The translations under genes and the position numbers were made by a program. Shown here piece by piece: positions 16,208 to 23,025 of a DNA stretch of 38,880 nucleotides. The stretch spans positions 1 through 38,880 of the forward strand of contig CANQRP010000005.1 in assembly GCA_947626305.1 (NCBI GenBank), read 5' to 3'. Under the pieces are notes generated by a model. The model was not told where the DNA came from, did not search any database, and saw only the letters and a program-made list of their open reading frames with translations. This stretch comes from an uncultured Clostridia bacterium (GTDB taxonomy: Bacteria > Bacillota > Clostridia > Christensenellales > Borkfalkiaceae). Each line of letters opens with the position of its first letter. Within the stretch, counting starts at the first letter, position 1.

Positions 16208-17587
16208 ATGAAATCCATTTATTTCCCCGAACCTTTCCGTATCAAGAGCGTGGAACCCCTCAGGATCCTCACCCGTCGGGAGAGAGAACAGAAGATCGCG
16301 GAGGCGGGTTATAACGTGTTTTCCCTCGCCGCGCAAGATGTGTATATCGACCTTCTCACCGACAGCGGAACGGGCGCCATGAGTTCCGACCAGTGGGCGG
16401 GCGTGATGCTCGGCGACGAATCTTATGCGGGGGCGGACTGCTATTACCGCGTACAGGAAAGCGCGAAAGAAATTTTCGGGCTTCCCTATATCCAGCTTGT
16501 CCATCAGGGCAGGGCGGCGGAGAAGGTGCTTCTTCCCATCCTCTTGCAGGGGAAAAAGTATGCCATCGCCAACATGCACTTCGATACGACGAGAGCGCAC
16601 GTGGAGCTCGCGGGCGCCCGCGCCATCGACTGCACCGTGCCCGAAGCGCTCGATACGACGAAGCGTTTCGATTTCAAGGGCAATATGGACCTTGCGAAGC
16701 TCGAACAGTACATCCATGAGCTCGGTGCGGAGAACATCGGCGTCGTCATCATGACGATCACAAACAATTCCGCGGGCGGTCAGCCCGTGTCGGTCGCCAA
16801 CATCCGTGCCGCCCGCGACATCGCGCATAGATACGGCATCAAATTCATGATCGACGCGGCGCGCTATGCCGAAAATTCCTATTTCGTGAAACAGCGGGAA
16901 ACCGAATTCAAAAACAGCACCATCCGCGAGATCGTCAAGGCGACGTTCGAGGGAGCGGATTGCTTCACGATGAGCGCAAAAAAGGATGCGATCGTCAACA
17001 TGGGCGGGCTCATCGGTTGCCGCGACAAGGCGATCTTCGAACTCGTGAAGCAGCGCTGTATTTCGTTCGAGGGCTTTATTACATACGGCGGCATGTCCGG
17101 GAGAGACATCGAAGCGCTCGCCCGCGGGCTTGCAGAGGGCATCGACGAAAATTATCTCCGTTACCGCATCGGGCAGATGGAATATCTTGCGGCGCGGTTG
17201 GACGAGGCGGGCATCGCCTACCAGAGCCCCGTCGGCGGGCACGCGGTGTTTGTGGACGCGAGAAAACTTCTGCCGCACATTCCGTACGACCGATTCCCCG
17301 CGCAGGCGCTTGCGATCGAGCTGTACAAAGAGGCGGGCATCCGCGCCTGCGACATCGGTTCGTTCATGCTCGGCAACGACCCCGATACGGGCAAACAGCT
17401 CAAAGCGGACTTCGAATTCACCCGTCTTGCCATTCCGCGCAGGGTGTACACGCAGAGCCATCTCGACGTCATCGCAGACGCTCTCATCAACATCAAGGAG
17501 CGCGCGGGCTCCGTCAAAGGGTATAAAATCGTGGAGGAGCCGCCCATTTTGCGGCACTTTACGGCAAAACTCGTCCCGCTCGAATAA
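16208..17587 (+). CDS. tnaA: Tryptophanase (tryptophan indole-lyase)
   Basis: This 459-residue PLP enzyme of the beta-eliminating lyase family should split tryptophan into indole, pyruvate and ammonia. Visible motifs are [12 protein letters not shown] (49-59), HQGRAAE (99-105), and SAKKD with the PLP lysine at K259. The close relative tyrosine phenol-lyase has Thr in the NMYFTTTR context and Arg in ERG; here the corresponding residues are D126 (NMHFDTTR) and I383 (CDIGSF), as in tryptophanase. The C-terminus keeps LRHFTAKL. The ATG at 16208 has AAGGAG at 16197-16202. No tryptophan permease gene lies nearby. The promoter overlaps an inverted repeat. Confidence 0.9.
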   Translation: MKSIYFPEPFRIKSVEPLRILTRREREQKIAEAGYNVFSLAAQDVYIDLLTDSGTGAMSSDQWAGVMLGDESYAGADCYYRVQESAKEIFGLPYIQLVHQGRAAEKVLLPILLQGKKYAIANMHFDTTRAHVELAGARAIDCTVPEALDTTKRFDFKGNMDLAKLEQYIHELGAENIGVVIMTITNNSAGGQPVSVANIRAARDIAHRYGIKFMIDAARYAENSYFVKQRETEFKNSTIREIVKATFEGADCFTMSAKKDAIVNMGGLIGCRDKAIFELVKQRCISFEGFITYGGMSGRDIEALARGLAEGIDENYLRYRIGQMEYLAARLDEAGIAYQSPVGGHAVFVDARKLLPHIPYDRFPAQALAIELYKEAGIRACDIGSFMLGNDPDTGKQLKADFEFTRLAIPRRVYTQSHLDVIADALINIKERAGSVKGYKIVEEPPILRHFTAKLVPLE

Positions 17588-17597
17588 CCGACTCAAC

Positions 17598-17638
17598 AAA
17601 TGCCGCCCCGCTGCAAACTTGCAGCGGGGCGGCATTTT
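17598..17638. terminator. Bidirectional terminator after tnaA
   Basis: ATGCCGCCCCGCTGCAA (17600-17616) pairs with its complement at 17619-17635, with flanking A and T runs extending the stem. It ends tnaA on the plus strand and the Xre gene on the minus strand. Confidence 0.9.
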
Positions 17639-17667
17639 ATCGGAGCGTTTTAATATTCTTCTCTGCC
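17637..17667. repeat. 31-bp sequence identical to 19791-19821 (copy 1)
   Basis: The 31 bases read from TTATCGGAGCG to TCTTCTCTGCC. They cover 13 nt of 3' flank plus the stop and last codons of the Xre gene (GREEY end). The same 31 bases occur at the end of the second Xre gene, although the two proteins are only moderately similar elsewhere. Confidence 0.95.
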
Positions 17668-17856
17668 AAGCAGAAAATCTACCGACACATCGAAAAGGTC
17701 GGCGAGTTTAACGAGGTTTTCGAGGGTCGGTTCCGCAGTTCCGTTTTCATAGCGGATATACGAAGGCTGTGAAATGCCGAGTTTTTCCGCAACATTTTGC
17801 TGGGTCAGTCCGCACATCTTCCGCATTTCTTTCAATTTTTCTTGAAAAACGATCAT
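17650..17856 (-). CDS. Xre-family transcriptional regulator (cassette 1)
   Basis: The 68-residue protein is a single HTH_3 domain. GLTQQNVAEKLGIS and QPSYIRYENGTAEP form the helix-turn-helix, followed by LVKLADLFDVSVDFLLGREEY. The start MIVFQEKL is preceded by a purine-rich AAGAAG and by a minus-strand TATACT (17875-17870). It is divergent from the lipoprotein gene at 17933, and the intervening 76 bp holds two ATAGC-N5-GCTAT palindromes. One of these overlaps its own -10. An autoregulated repressor of the lipoprotein gene is the natural inference. Its last codons are identical at DNA level to those of the second Xre gene. Confidence 0.9.
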   Translation of the reverse strand: MIVFQEKLKEMRKMCGLTQQNVAEKLGISQPSYIRYENGTAEPTLENLVKLADLFDVSVDFLLGREEY

Positions 17857-17863
17857 CTTCTTC

Positions 17864-17892
17864 TTGACAAGTATAGCCTGTTGCTATATAAT
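17864..17892 (+). promoter_or_regulatory. Promoter of the cassette 1 lipoprotein gene
   Basis: TTGACA (17864-17869), a 17-bp spacer and TATAAT (17887-17892). Operator site 1 occupies the spacer up to the first base of the -10, so repressor binding would exclude polymerase. Confidence 0.9.
17873..17887. promoter_or_regulatory. Operator site 1, ATAGC-N5-GCTAT
   Basis: A palindrome (extended TATAGC...GCTATA, 17872-17888) lies between the -35 and -10 of the plus-strand promoter and over the putative -10 of the Xre gene. Its centre is 31 bp from that of site 2. Confidence 0.8.
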
Positions 17893-17903
17893 ATTTTCAA
17901 AAT

Positions 17904-17918
17904 ATAGCGTCACGCTAT
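17904..17918. promoter_or_regulatory. Operator site 2, ATAGC-N5-GCTAT
   Basis: A second copy of the same palindrome has central bases GTCAC and lies around the expected transcription start of the lipoprotein gene. The 31-bp centre spacing from site 1 is close to three helical turns, so two dimers could bind on one DNA face. Confidence 0.8.
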
Positions 17919-17932
17919 TATCGGAGAATACT

Positions 17933-19603
17933 ATGAAGAAGCACTTTATCGCAAAAATCAGCGTATTTCTTGCAAGCGTTATGCTTGTATGTGCCGCGCT
18001 CACAGGATGTGATTTTTTCGGCATGCAATTCGGCGCCTCGAAGGAGTACACCATTCAATATTCGGATGATGCCGGAGTGCACACGCTGACGGTAACGGAA
18101 GGGGAGCCGTACTCCCTGAAAAGCGTTCCGAGCAGGTATGGCTATGAGTTTTTGGGACTCTTTGATGCGCAGACGGGCGGCACGCAATATGTCGGAGCAA
18201 ACGGCGCTTCCCTTGCCCCTTACGCGGACAAGGGGAACAAGGTGCTCTTCCCGCATTTCAAGCCGATCGACTATACCGTGATCTTGGACTATGGCGAAGC
18301 GGAGGTAACGGGCGAGCGCTCTATTACGGTCGCCTACGATGAAGATCTTCCCGAACTTCCGAAGAACCTTACACTCGAGCACAATGATTTCACGGGGTGG
18401 TACACCGAGGCGGACGGGAAAGGCACGCAAATCGCCGATGCCTACGGCAATCTGCCCGTTGTCTCCACGCTGAATAAAGAAAATTTCACATTGGACGATA
18501 GCAGGCGTGTCTATCTCTATGCCGGTTTCGCGCTTAAAACTTACACCGTTACCTTCTATTTCGACGAAGGAATGGATTGCGAGCAAGTAAGGGTCCCTTA
18601 TAATACCCCCATTCGCCAAATCATGCTGAAAACGCGGAACGCGGAAAAGAAAGCGGGGTTAACTTGGAGCAAGAGCCGTGGCGGAGAGATATTCGACGGC
18701 AACGTCACAGACGATCTTACTCTATATGTAAAAGAATGGGCACCCGTTATCGAGTTCAACGGAAACGGCACCGACGTTGCGCCGATCGTGGCGAAGGCGG
18801 GAACGAAGATTTCCCTCCCGACGCCGGAAAAGCCGCTTGCAATGTTTTTGCGTTGGGAAACCGAAAACGGAGAGGTGTTCACTTCTACGAAAATGCCCGC
18901 CGCAAGCATAACGCTCCATGCGGTGTGGCAAGGAAAAATCGAATTTGATGAAAACGGCGGCTCCGATGTAAACGACATTTCCAAGCCTGCGGGGGAGAGC
19001 ATTACGCTTCCTACGCCCGAAAAAGAGGGTTATGTTTTTGCCGGTTGGTACGCGGCGGGGAAAGAACAATACACGCAGACGAAAATGCCCTCAGAGGGAA
19101 TTGCCTTAAAAGCGGGATGGTATAAAGAGAGAACGGAAACGATCGTCGTTATCGAAAACGATCTCAGCAAAAAAGTTGAAGACGGCAGTATGAATGGGAC
19201 GCATTCGCTTAAAGAAAGCCAAAGGAAAAAGATCGATCTGTCTGCTTATATAGGCACGATCCCGTCCGGCGGACTTTCCATCTCATATCATCTGAGATTC
19301 AAATGGGGGAATACTTATCAACATTACGCGGCAACGGCGCAAGTGGCACTATACGACGGGAAAGAATTCAGCTCTGTTTATGAAATAGGGAGCAAAAGCC
19401 TTTCTCATGGCACGGGCGAAGAGAATTATTGCTCCGATTCTTTGAGCGGAGAATGCACAATTCAAAATAACGCTCTTTATTTCTACTATTCCGGTACAGG
19501 GAAAGGACAGATAACTTTGAGTGGAGGGTATGGATACAATGTGGCGTTTTATGATGTGACTTTTGAATTTATCTATCCCGACATGACGCATTTGTATCTT
19601 TGA
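17933..19603 (+). CDS. Lipoprotein with InlB/Listeria-Bacteroides repeats (cassette 1 effector)
   Basis: The 556-residue protein has a lipoprotein signal peptide ending in AALTGC (Cys about residue 25). Several beta-grasp-like repeat modules follow, marked by GW-type motifs: FTGWYTEADGKG (about 157), FLRWETENGE (about 304), and FAGWYAAGKEQY (about 367). Each ends in a ...LHAVW or LKAGW strand. The last 160 residues form a different domain, rich in Ser, Tyr and Gly (SLKESQRKKIDLSAYIG, then YFYYSGTGKGQITL). It is surface-anchored by lipid and its ligand is unknown. The ATG at 17933 follows GGAG at 17923-17926. Paired Xre operators indicate tight repression; a hairpin terminator follows. Confidence 0.88.
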   Translation: MKKHFIAKISVFLASVMLVCAALTGCDFFGMQFGASKEYTIQYSDDAGVHTLTVTEGEPYSLKSVPSRYGYEFLGLFDAQTGGTQYVGANGASLAPYADKGNKVLFPHFKPIDYTVILDYGEAEVTGERSITVAYDEDLPELPKNLTLEHNDFTGWYTEADGKGTQIADAYGNLPVVSTLNKENFTLDDSRRVYLYAGFALKTYTVTFYFDEGMDCEQVRVPYNTPIRQIMLKTRNAEKKAGLTWSKSRGGEIFDGNVTDDLTLYVKEWAPVIEFNGNGTDVAPIVAKAGTKISLPTPEKPLAMFLRWETENGEVFTSTKMPAASITLHAVWQGKIEFDENGGSDVNDISKPAGESITLPTPEKEGYVFAGWYAAGKEQYTQTKMPSEGIALKAGWYKERTETIVVIENDLSKKVEDGSMNGTHSLKESQRKKIDLSAYIGTIPSGGLSISYHLRFKWGNTYQHYAATAQVALYDGKEFSSVYEIGSKSLSHGTGEENYCSDSLSGECTIQNNALYFYYSGTGKGQITLSGGYGYNVAFYDVTFEFIYPDMTHLYL

Positions 19604-19606
19604 ATC

Positions 19607-19644
19607 AAAGTCCGCAACGTGAAGCGATCGCGTTGCGGACTTTT
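19607..19644 (+). terminator. Intrinsic terminator of cassette 1
   Basis: AAAGTCCGCAACG (19607-19619) pairs with CGTTGCGGACTTT (19631-19643), with an 11-nt loop and a short T run. Confidence 0.85.
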
Positions 19645-19759
19645 GACAACTTGGACGACTCGTTCACGGGCGGCAAGTAACAAACGCACAACTGCCGGGT
19701 CGCCATATGTGCGGCTTGCGCGCCGTCGGTATGATGAGGGCTAATAGCCGGAGAAACCG

Positions 19760-19783
19760 AAAAACCACCGGCTATGCCGGTGG
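19760..19783 (-). terminator. Terminator of the cassette 2 Xre gene
   Basis: CCACCGGC (19765-19772) pairs with GCCGGTGG (19776-19783) around a TAT loop. On the minus strand the stem is followed by five T residues (19764-19760). Between 19645 and 19759 I see no gene. Confidence 0.8.
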
Positions 19784-19790
19784 ATATTTG

Positions 19791-19821
19791 TTATCGGAGC
19801 GTTTTAATATTCTTCTCTGCC
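19791..19821. repeat. 31-bp sequence identical to 17637-17667 (copy 2)
   Basis: This is the exact second copy of the 31-bp sequence that covers the 3' flank, stop codon and last codons of the Xre gene. It begins 7 nt after the terminator stem in this cassette. Confidence 0.95.
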
Positions 19822-20019
19822 CACTAATTCATCGAGGGAAATGCGGTAAAAGTCCGCAAGCGTTACCAGGTCTCTTATGGAGGGGAGATTGGCACCCGCT
19901 TCCCATCTGGAGATCATACATTGATTGATGCCCGTCTTGTGTGAGAGTGCCAACTGTGTCAGGTTTGCGGTCTCTCTCCAATATTTTAAGCTGGCTGCCA
20001 GTTTTTCATGAAAATTCAT
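19804..20019 (-). CDS. Xre-family transcriptional regulator (cassette 2)
   Basis: The 71-residue HTH_3 protein has NLTQLALSHKTGINQCMISR as its recognition unit and ends SLDELVGREEY, like the cassette 1 regulator. I place the start at MNFHEKLAAS (20019) because it aligns with MIVFQEKL of the paralogue. An upstream in-frame ATG at 20043 would sit at or before the likely transcription start, since TAGAAT (20052-20047) looks like its -10. No strong ribosome binding site precedes either start. It is divergent from the DUF4236 gene across a pair of TATGCGAATTCGCATA-type operators and probably represses both directions. Confidence 0.85.
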   Translation of the reverse strand: MNFHEKLAASLKYWRETANLTQLALSHKTGINQCMISRWEAGANLPSIRDLVTLADFYRISLDELVGREEY

Positions 20020-20045
20020 AATTTGCCGTAATTCTATTGACATTT

Positions 20046-20061
20046 TATTCTAATTCGCATA
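20046..20061. promoter_or_regulatory. Operator site 1 of cassette 2 (imperfect)
   Basis: TATTCTAATTCGCATA differs at two positions from the perfect palindrome at 20075-20090 and covers the putative -10 (TAGAAT) of the Xre gene. Centre spacing to site 2 is 29 bp. Confidence 0.7.
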
Positions 20062-20074
20062 AAATATGTGGTGA

Positions 20075-20090
20075 TATGCGAATTCGCATA
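20075..20090. promoter_or_regulatory. Operator site 2 of cassette 2 (perfect palindrome)
   Basis: TATGCGAATTCGCATA is a perfect 16-bp palindrome about 20 bp upstream of the DUF4236 start codon. The 11-mer AATTCGCATAA occurs at both 20052 and 20081. The -10 of the plus-strand gene is probably within or next to it (CATAAT at 20087-20092). Confidence 0.8.
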
Positions 20091-20109
20091 ATCAACAAAG
20101 GAGGTGTCT

Positions 20110-21219
20110 ATGGGTCTGCGTTTTCGCAAGAGCTTCAATTTGGGAGGATTTCGCATCAATTTGAGCAAATCGGGGATAGGATATAGCTTTGGAGTAAGGG
20201 GTTTTCGTTTTACGAAAAAAGCGGGAGGCGGAACCCGAACGACTTTGCATGTTCCTCAAACGGGGCTTTCTTATGTAAAGGACAGCAAGAAACCCGAACG
20301 AGCGAGCGGGTCGGATACGGTACATACGACAAAAGATAATAAACGGACGGCACCCGAGTTTTATGAGGAAGAGATCGTCGGCAGCACATCCAATGAAATG
20401 ATAGACAAACTGAACCGTGCAGATAAGTTGAGTTCGATTTTTAAGGTGTGCCGAATTGTTTTTCCGATTTTGGCGGTTGCCTTTTTTGCCGTTACGTTTT
20501 CGATCATTCATAATGGAAACGTGATGACGCTTGTCTCCGAAGGGGTGGAAAAGCAGGTGGACGGTACGCCATTTGCAATCGTTTTTGGGCTCCTCGGGGC
20601 GTTTTCGCTCGGGGCGGCTCTGTTTTTCGCATTGCAAAAAACAGACCTCGCACTGCAATATGATTTAGCCGAAGAGGCATGCAAAAAAAGTTATGAAAAT
20701 TTATCGGCGGGGCTGTCTGCATTGCGGGAAAATGAAAAACTATGGGAACTTCTTGCGGATGGAAATTCTGCGGAGACGATTTCCGAAATAGCAAAAGAAG
20801 AGATAAAATTCATAGCATTGGAAACTTACATCAAAACGAATCTGAGCATTTTCGAAATGCAAATTTATCATAAAAAGCTTTTGTTTTTGCCCGATCTTTT
20901 GGCTGTCAAACAACAAAGCGGTTGGGTAGGAGTAAAGTATTCGGAGATTTCCATGACCGAACAGGAAGTTTTATCGGATGAAACAGATGCCCCGAAGGAT
21001 GCGACGGTCGTCTCAAAAAGGTGGCTTTATCACAATAAGGACGGTAGCCGCGACATGCGACACAGAGAGAATAATCATTTGATTTATACGTGTAAATACA
21101 ATGGTATCTATATCGCATCCGCCGGTGGACTTGAAGTCAATCTTCTCTGTTCCTGTATGGAGAAAAGCAACGAATTTTATACGGCGCTCAACGGATATAT
21201 CAAAAGTATGAGCGAATAA
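20110..21219 (+). CDS. DUF4236-domain membrane protein (cassette 2 effector)
   Basis: The 369-residue protein begins with a DUF4236 domain: MGLRFRKSFNLGGFRINLSK followed by GIGYSFGVRGFRFT and a TGLSY element near residue 55. Two hydrophobic segments (about 118-140 and 155-178) form a membrane hairpin. The rest is a soluble C-terminal part of about 190 residues with coiled-coil-like helices and then a beta-rich end. The DUF4236 function is unknown. The ATG at 20110 follows AAAGGAGG (20097-20104); an in-frame GTG at 20104 is inside that site and is rejected. The gene is visibly more AT-rich than its neighbours, suggesting a different origin. Confidence 0.85.
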   Translation: MGLRFRKSFNLGGFRINLSKSGIGYSFGVRGFRFTKKAGGGTRTTLHVPQTGLSYVKDSKKPERASGSDTVHTTKDNKRTAPEFYEEEIVGSTSNEMIDKLNRADKLSSIFKVCRIVFPILAVAFFAVTFSIIHNGNVMTLVSEGVEKQVDGTPFAIVFGLLGAFSLGAALFFALQKTDLALQYDLAEEACKKSYENLSAGLSALRENEKLWELLADGNSAETISEIAKEEIKFIALETYIKTNLSIFEMQIYHKKLLFLPDLLAVKQQSGWVGVKYSEISMTEQEVLSDETDAPKDATVVSKRWLYHNKDGSRDMRHRENNHLIYTCKYNGIYIASAGGLEVNLLCSCMEKSNEFYTALNGYIKSMSE

Positions 21220-21222
21220 AAA

Positions 21223-21268
21223 TCTTGCCGCGGGGCGGCGCCGATTCGGCGCCGCCCCGCGGCAAAAA
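21223..21268. terminator. Bidirectional terminator of cassette 2
   Basis: A 19-bp GC-rich perfect stem (21225-21243 with 21247-21265) and a 3-nt loop are followed by AAAAA. It serves both the DUF4236 gene and the convergent DUF4363 gene. Confidence 0.9.
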
Positions 21269-21269
21269 T

Positions 21270-21647
21270 TCAAAAAATATTTTCCACGGCGGGTTTGTAG
21301 GTGTCGGGAAGGCACTTGGCGAGATGAATGAGGATCTCGAGCTTCGCGAGCGCAAGAGAATAGTCTTCTTCGGCGATGAGCCGCACCGTCTCGGACATAT
21401 AGTCGTCCACGCGCGAAATGTCGTTGTGGGGGATCCACACATGCAATTTTTCCTTGCGGTTTTCCCACGAGAGCTGCACGGCTTTTGCGTCTTCGCCGTT
21501 GGCGGTGTTGTCGTCCGCCTTTTGATAGAGCGCGAAAAGTTCCTCACGGAATTCTCCGAACTGCGTATTTACAAAGCGCCATTCAAACAGTCCCGCGCCG
21601 AGGAGCAGCAGCACCGCCACCCCGATCGCCGTTAAAGATTTGACCAT
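21270..21647 (-). CDS. DUF4363-family small membrane-anchored protein
   Basis: The 125-residue protein has one N-terminal hydrophobic helix (SLTAIGVAVLLLLGAGLF) and a helical, charged extracytoplasmic part with a conserved-looking WENRKEKLHVWIPHNDIS segment. It resembles DUF4363 proteins, which in clostridia are often encoded next to DUF421 (YetF-like) proteins, as here. The function is unknown. The start at 21647 has no good ribosome binding site, and a repeat begins only about 8 bp upstream of it. The ancestral linkage to the DUF421 gene therefore seems interrupted by repeat insertion. Confidence 0.7.
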   Translation of the reverse strand: MVKSLTAIGVAVLLLLGAGLFEWRFVNTQFGEFREELFALYQKADDNTANGEDAKAVQLSWENRKEKLHVWIPHNDISRVDDYMSETVRLIAEEDYSLALAKLEILIHLAKCLPDTYKPAVENIF

Positions 21648-21654
21648 ATGTAAG

Positions 21655-21870
21655 GTTCACGAAAAATCTTGCTGCGCAATCTTTTTCCGTGAGGAAACTT
21701 GCTTTGTGCATCAACGAAGTCACTCTCTCATTCGCTCGGCATGGACAACAAGCCGTAAGAGTGCGGCAAATGTTGTCGCGCAGCGCAAAAGCGTGGTTTT
21801 GCTCGCGCAAGAGATTTTATTCACGAAAAATCTTTTGCTTGCGCAAAATCTTTTTCCGTGAGAGGGTCGC
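21655..21870 (+). repeat. Dispersed hairpin-array repeat, family B copy 1
   Basis: Three imperfect hairpins follow each other. The first (21658-21691) has CACG-AAAAA/TTTTTCCGTG arms around TTGC-TGC-GCAA. The second (about 21775-21810) pairs GCAAAA with TTTTGC. The third (about 21825-21862) pairs CACGAAAAATC with a TTTTTCCGTG arm. The block 21779-21810 is identical, inverted, to 28640-28671, and differs by one base from 31305-31336. No gene is apparent. Confidence 0.8.
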
Positions 21871-21920
21871 CCGATTCTTTTCCCTATTGTCATACCGCCC
21901 CGCGGGCGTACGCACTTGGG

Positions 21921-22043
21921 CGTAGCAAGATTCCCTCGGAGAGTACCAATTCGGACTTCGTTCTTTCCGTTTCGCCTACTTCGTCGCTGGCGCTCCTCGT
22001 GCCGCCCTTCGGCAACATAGAACGTGCGGGCGGGGCGGAATGA
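21921..22043 (-). repeat. Dispersed intergenic repeat, family A copy 4 (inverted)
   Basis: The reverse complement of 21996-22043 is identical over 48 nt to 31638-31685. The similarity continues at lower identity through to the CGAGGGAATCTTGCTACG motif (inverted at 21921-21938). Together with family B copy 1 it fills the gap between the DUF421 and DUF4363 genes. Confidence 0.85.
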
Positions 22044-22064
22044 CGCGGTGGGGGTGTGATGGAG

Positions 22065-22772
22065 TCACCAAACTTTGTGTTCGGGGTAGTCGACGTGCAG
22101 GGTCCCGAACTTCCTTCCCTTCACCTGCAAATAGAGTTTTCCGTTGCCGTCGGCGGTCAAAACGAGTACTCGTTTTACACTTTGCACCTTCTGCTCTTTC
22201 AGAACGCCATCGAAAAACTCCTTGGTAAGTCCCGTAAGTTCCAGATTTTTTTCATCGTAATTGCCGTTGTCGATGATGACGAGCGGCAAAGAATCCTGCA
22301 TCTGTTCATAGTCCCGTTTGGGGAGAGCGGAAAAAGTGCCGTTCGCCTCGTACAGGGCGTAATCCACGCAGTCGAGAGAAAAATAGCCCGCCGAACGCAA
22401 ACTTTCGATGAGGTCGGAGACGTCTAAATTGTTGCGCTTGAGCTGATAGTCGTCGATGCCGTTTTTGTTGATCACTACGGAAGGCTTTCCGCTGATAAAA
22501 CTCTTCCACGGCTTCACTTTGAGGTCGAAAAGGGTCATGATCTCGTGCAGGATGTAGATCGTCACGACGGAGACGATCCCGTATAAAAGAGGAATGGAGG
22601 CGTCCGCCATGGGGATGCAGGCAAGTTCCGCGATGAGCAGGGTGATGACGAGCTCGAACGGCTGCATTTCGCCGATCTGCCGCTTGCCCATGAGCCGCAT
22701 AATGACGAGGAGAACGACGAAAATGACCGCCGTACGGATCATGACGAGTACCATGTTGATAGTTTTGTTCAT
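22065..22772 (-). CDS. DUF421-domain (YetF/YcaP-like) membrane protein
   Basis: The 235-residue protein has three N-terminal membrane helices, including the family motif RLMGKRQIGEMQPFELVITL (about 26-45). A cytoplasmic domain follows, with GKPSVVINKNGI and LESLRSAGYFSLDCVDYAL-like segments typical of DUF421/YetF. The role is not firmly established; relatives are linked to stress or spore physiology in Bacillus. The ATG at 22772 lacks a ribosome binding site. The best promoter (22784-22813) places the transcript start about 5 nt upstream, so the mRNA may be nearly leaderless. Its promoter interleaves with that of the folT riboswitch. Confidence 0.87.
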   Translation of the reverse strand: MNKTINMVLVMIRTAVIFVVLLVIMRLMGKRQIGEMQPFELVITLLIAELACIPMADASIPLLYGIVSVVTIYILHEIMTLFDLKVKPWKSFISGKPSVVINKNGIDDYQLKRNNLDVSDLIESLRSAGYFSLDCVDYALYEANGTFSALPKRDYEQMQDSLPLVIIDNGNYDEKNLELTGLTKEFFDGVLKEQKVQSVKRVLVLTADGNGKLYLQVKGRKFGTLHVDYPEHKVW

Positions 22773-22783
22773 TCGGAAAAATG

Positions 22784-22813
22784 TATGTAAAACCGTTGCG
22801 TTTTTTTGCGCAA
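22784..22813 (-). promoter_or_regulatory. Putative promoter of the DUF421 gene
   Basis: On the minus strand TTGCGC (22813-22808), an 18-bp spacer and TACATA (22789-22784). It overlaps the divergent folT promoter. The predicted start is near 22777. Confidence 0.55.
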
Positions 22814-22824
22814 TGTGCTATGAT
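22796..22824 (+). promoter_or_regulatory. Promoter of the THF riboswitch-folT transcript
   Basis: TTGCGT (22796-22801), a 17-bp spacer and TATGAT (22819-22824). The predicted start near 22831 coincides with the 5' end of the aptamer, which supports the call. Confidence 0.75.
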
Positions 22825-22830
22825 GACTCC

Positions 22831-22945
22831 TGAAGAGTAGCCAAGGCGCGTTAAGTGTTGCGAAACGGGACGTTGTTCGCAAACGAAAGGGCGAAGAAAT
22901 CTTTCTCTCCGAGCCCTGCGGTGCCGCGGCGCGTCCGCTCGTCGG
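22831..22945 (+). promoter_or_regulatory. Tetrahydrofolate (THF) riboswitch aptamer
   Basis: Conserved THF-aptamer segments appear in order. GAGTAG is at 22835-22840 and GCGTTAAGTG at 22848-22857. A 7-bp helix TTGCGAA/TTCGCAA (22858-22864 and 22876-22882) follows, with GGGA in its loop. ACGAA comes next, then a GGGC/GCCC helix (22889-22892 and 22913-22916), then GGTG (22920-22923) and a final GTCCGCTC (22933-22940). This matches the known folT-associated THF class remembered from family examples. P1 pairing looks weak by eye. The next gene is a folate-type ECF S component, as expected. Confidence 0.85.
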
Positions 22946-23025
22946 CGCAAACTACGCTTTGAGCCCTTCGCGCTATGGCGCAAAGGGCAAATGCGCTCCG
23001 TTGCGCCCTCTCTTCGCAAAAAACC

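Noticed and set aside
16208-17587. Tyrosine phenol-lyase instead of tryptophanase
   Set aside because: The discriminating positions (Asp in HFDTTR, Ile in CDIGSF) match tryptophanase rather than the Thr and Arg of tyrosine phenol-lyase, although the N-terminus looks phenol-lyase-like.
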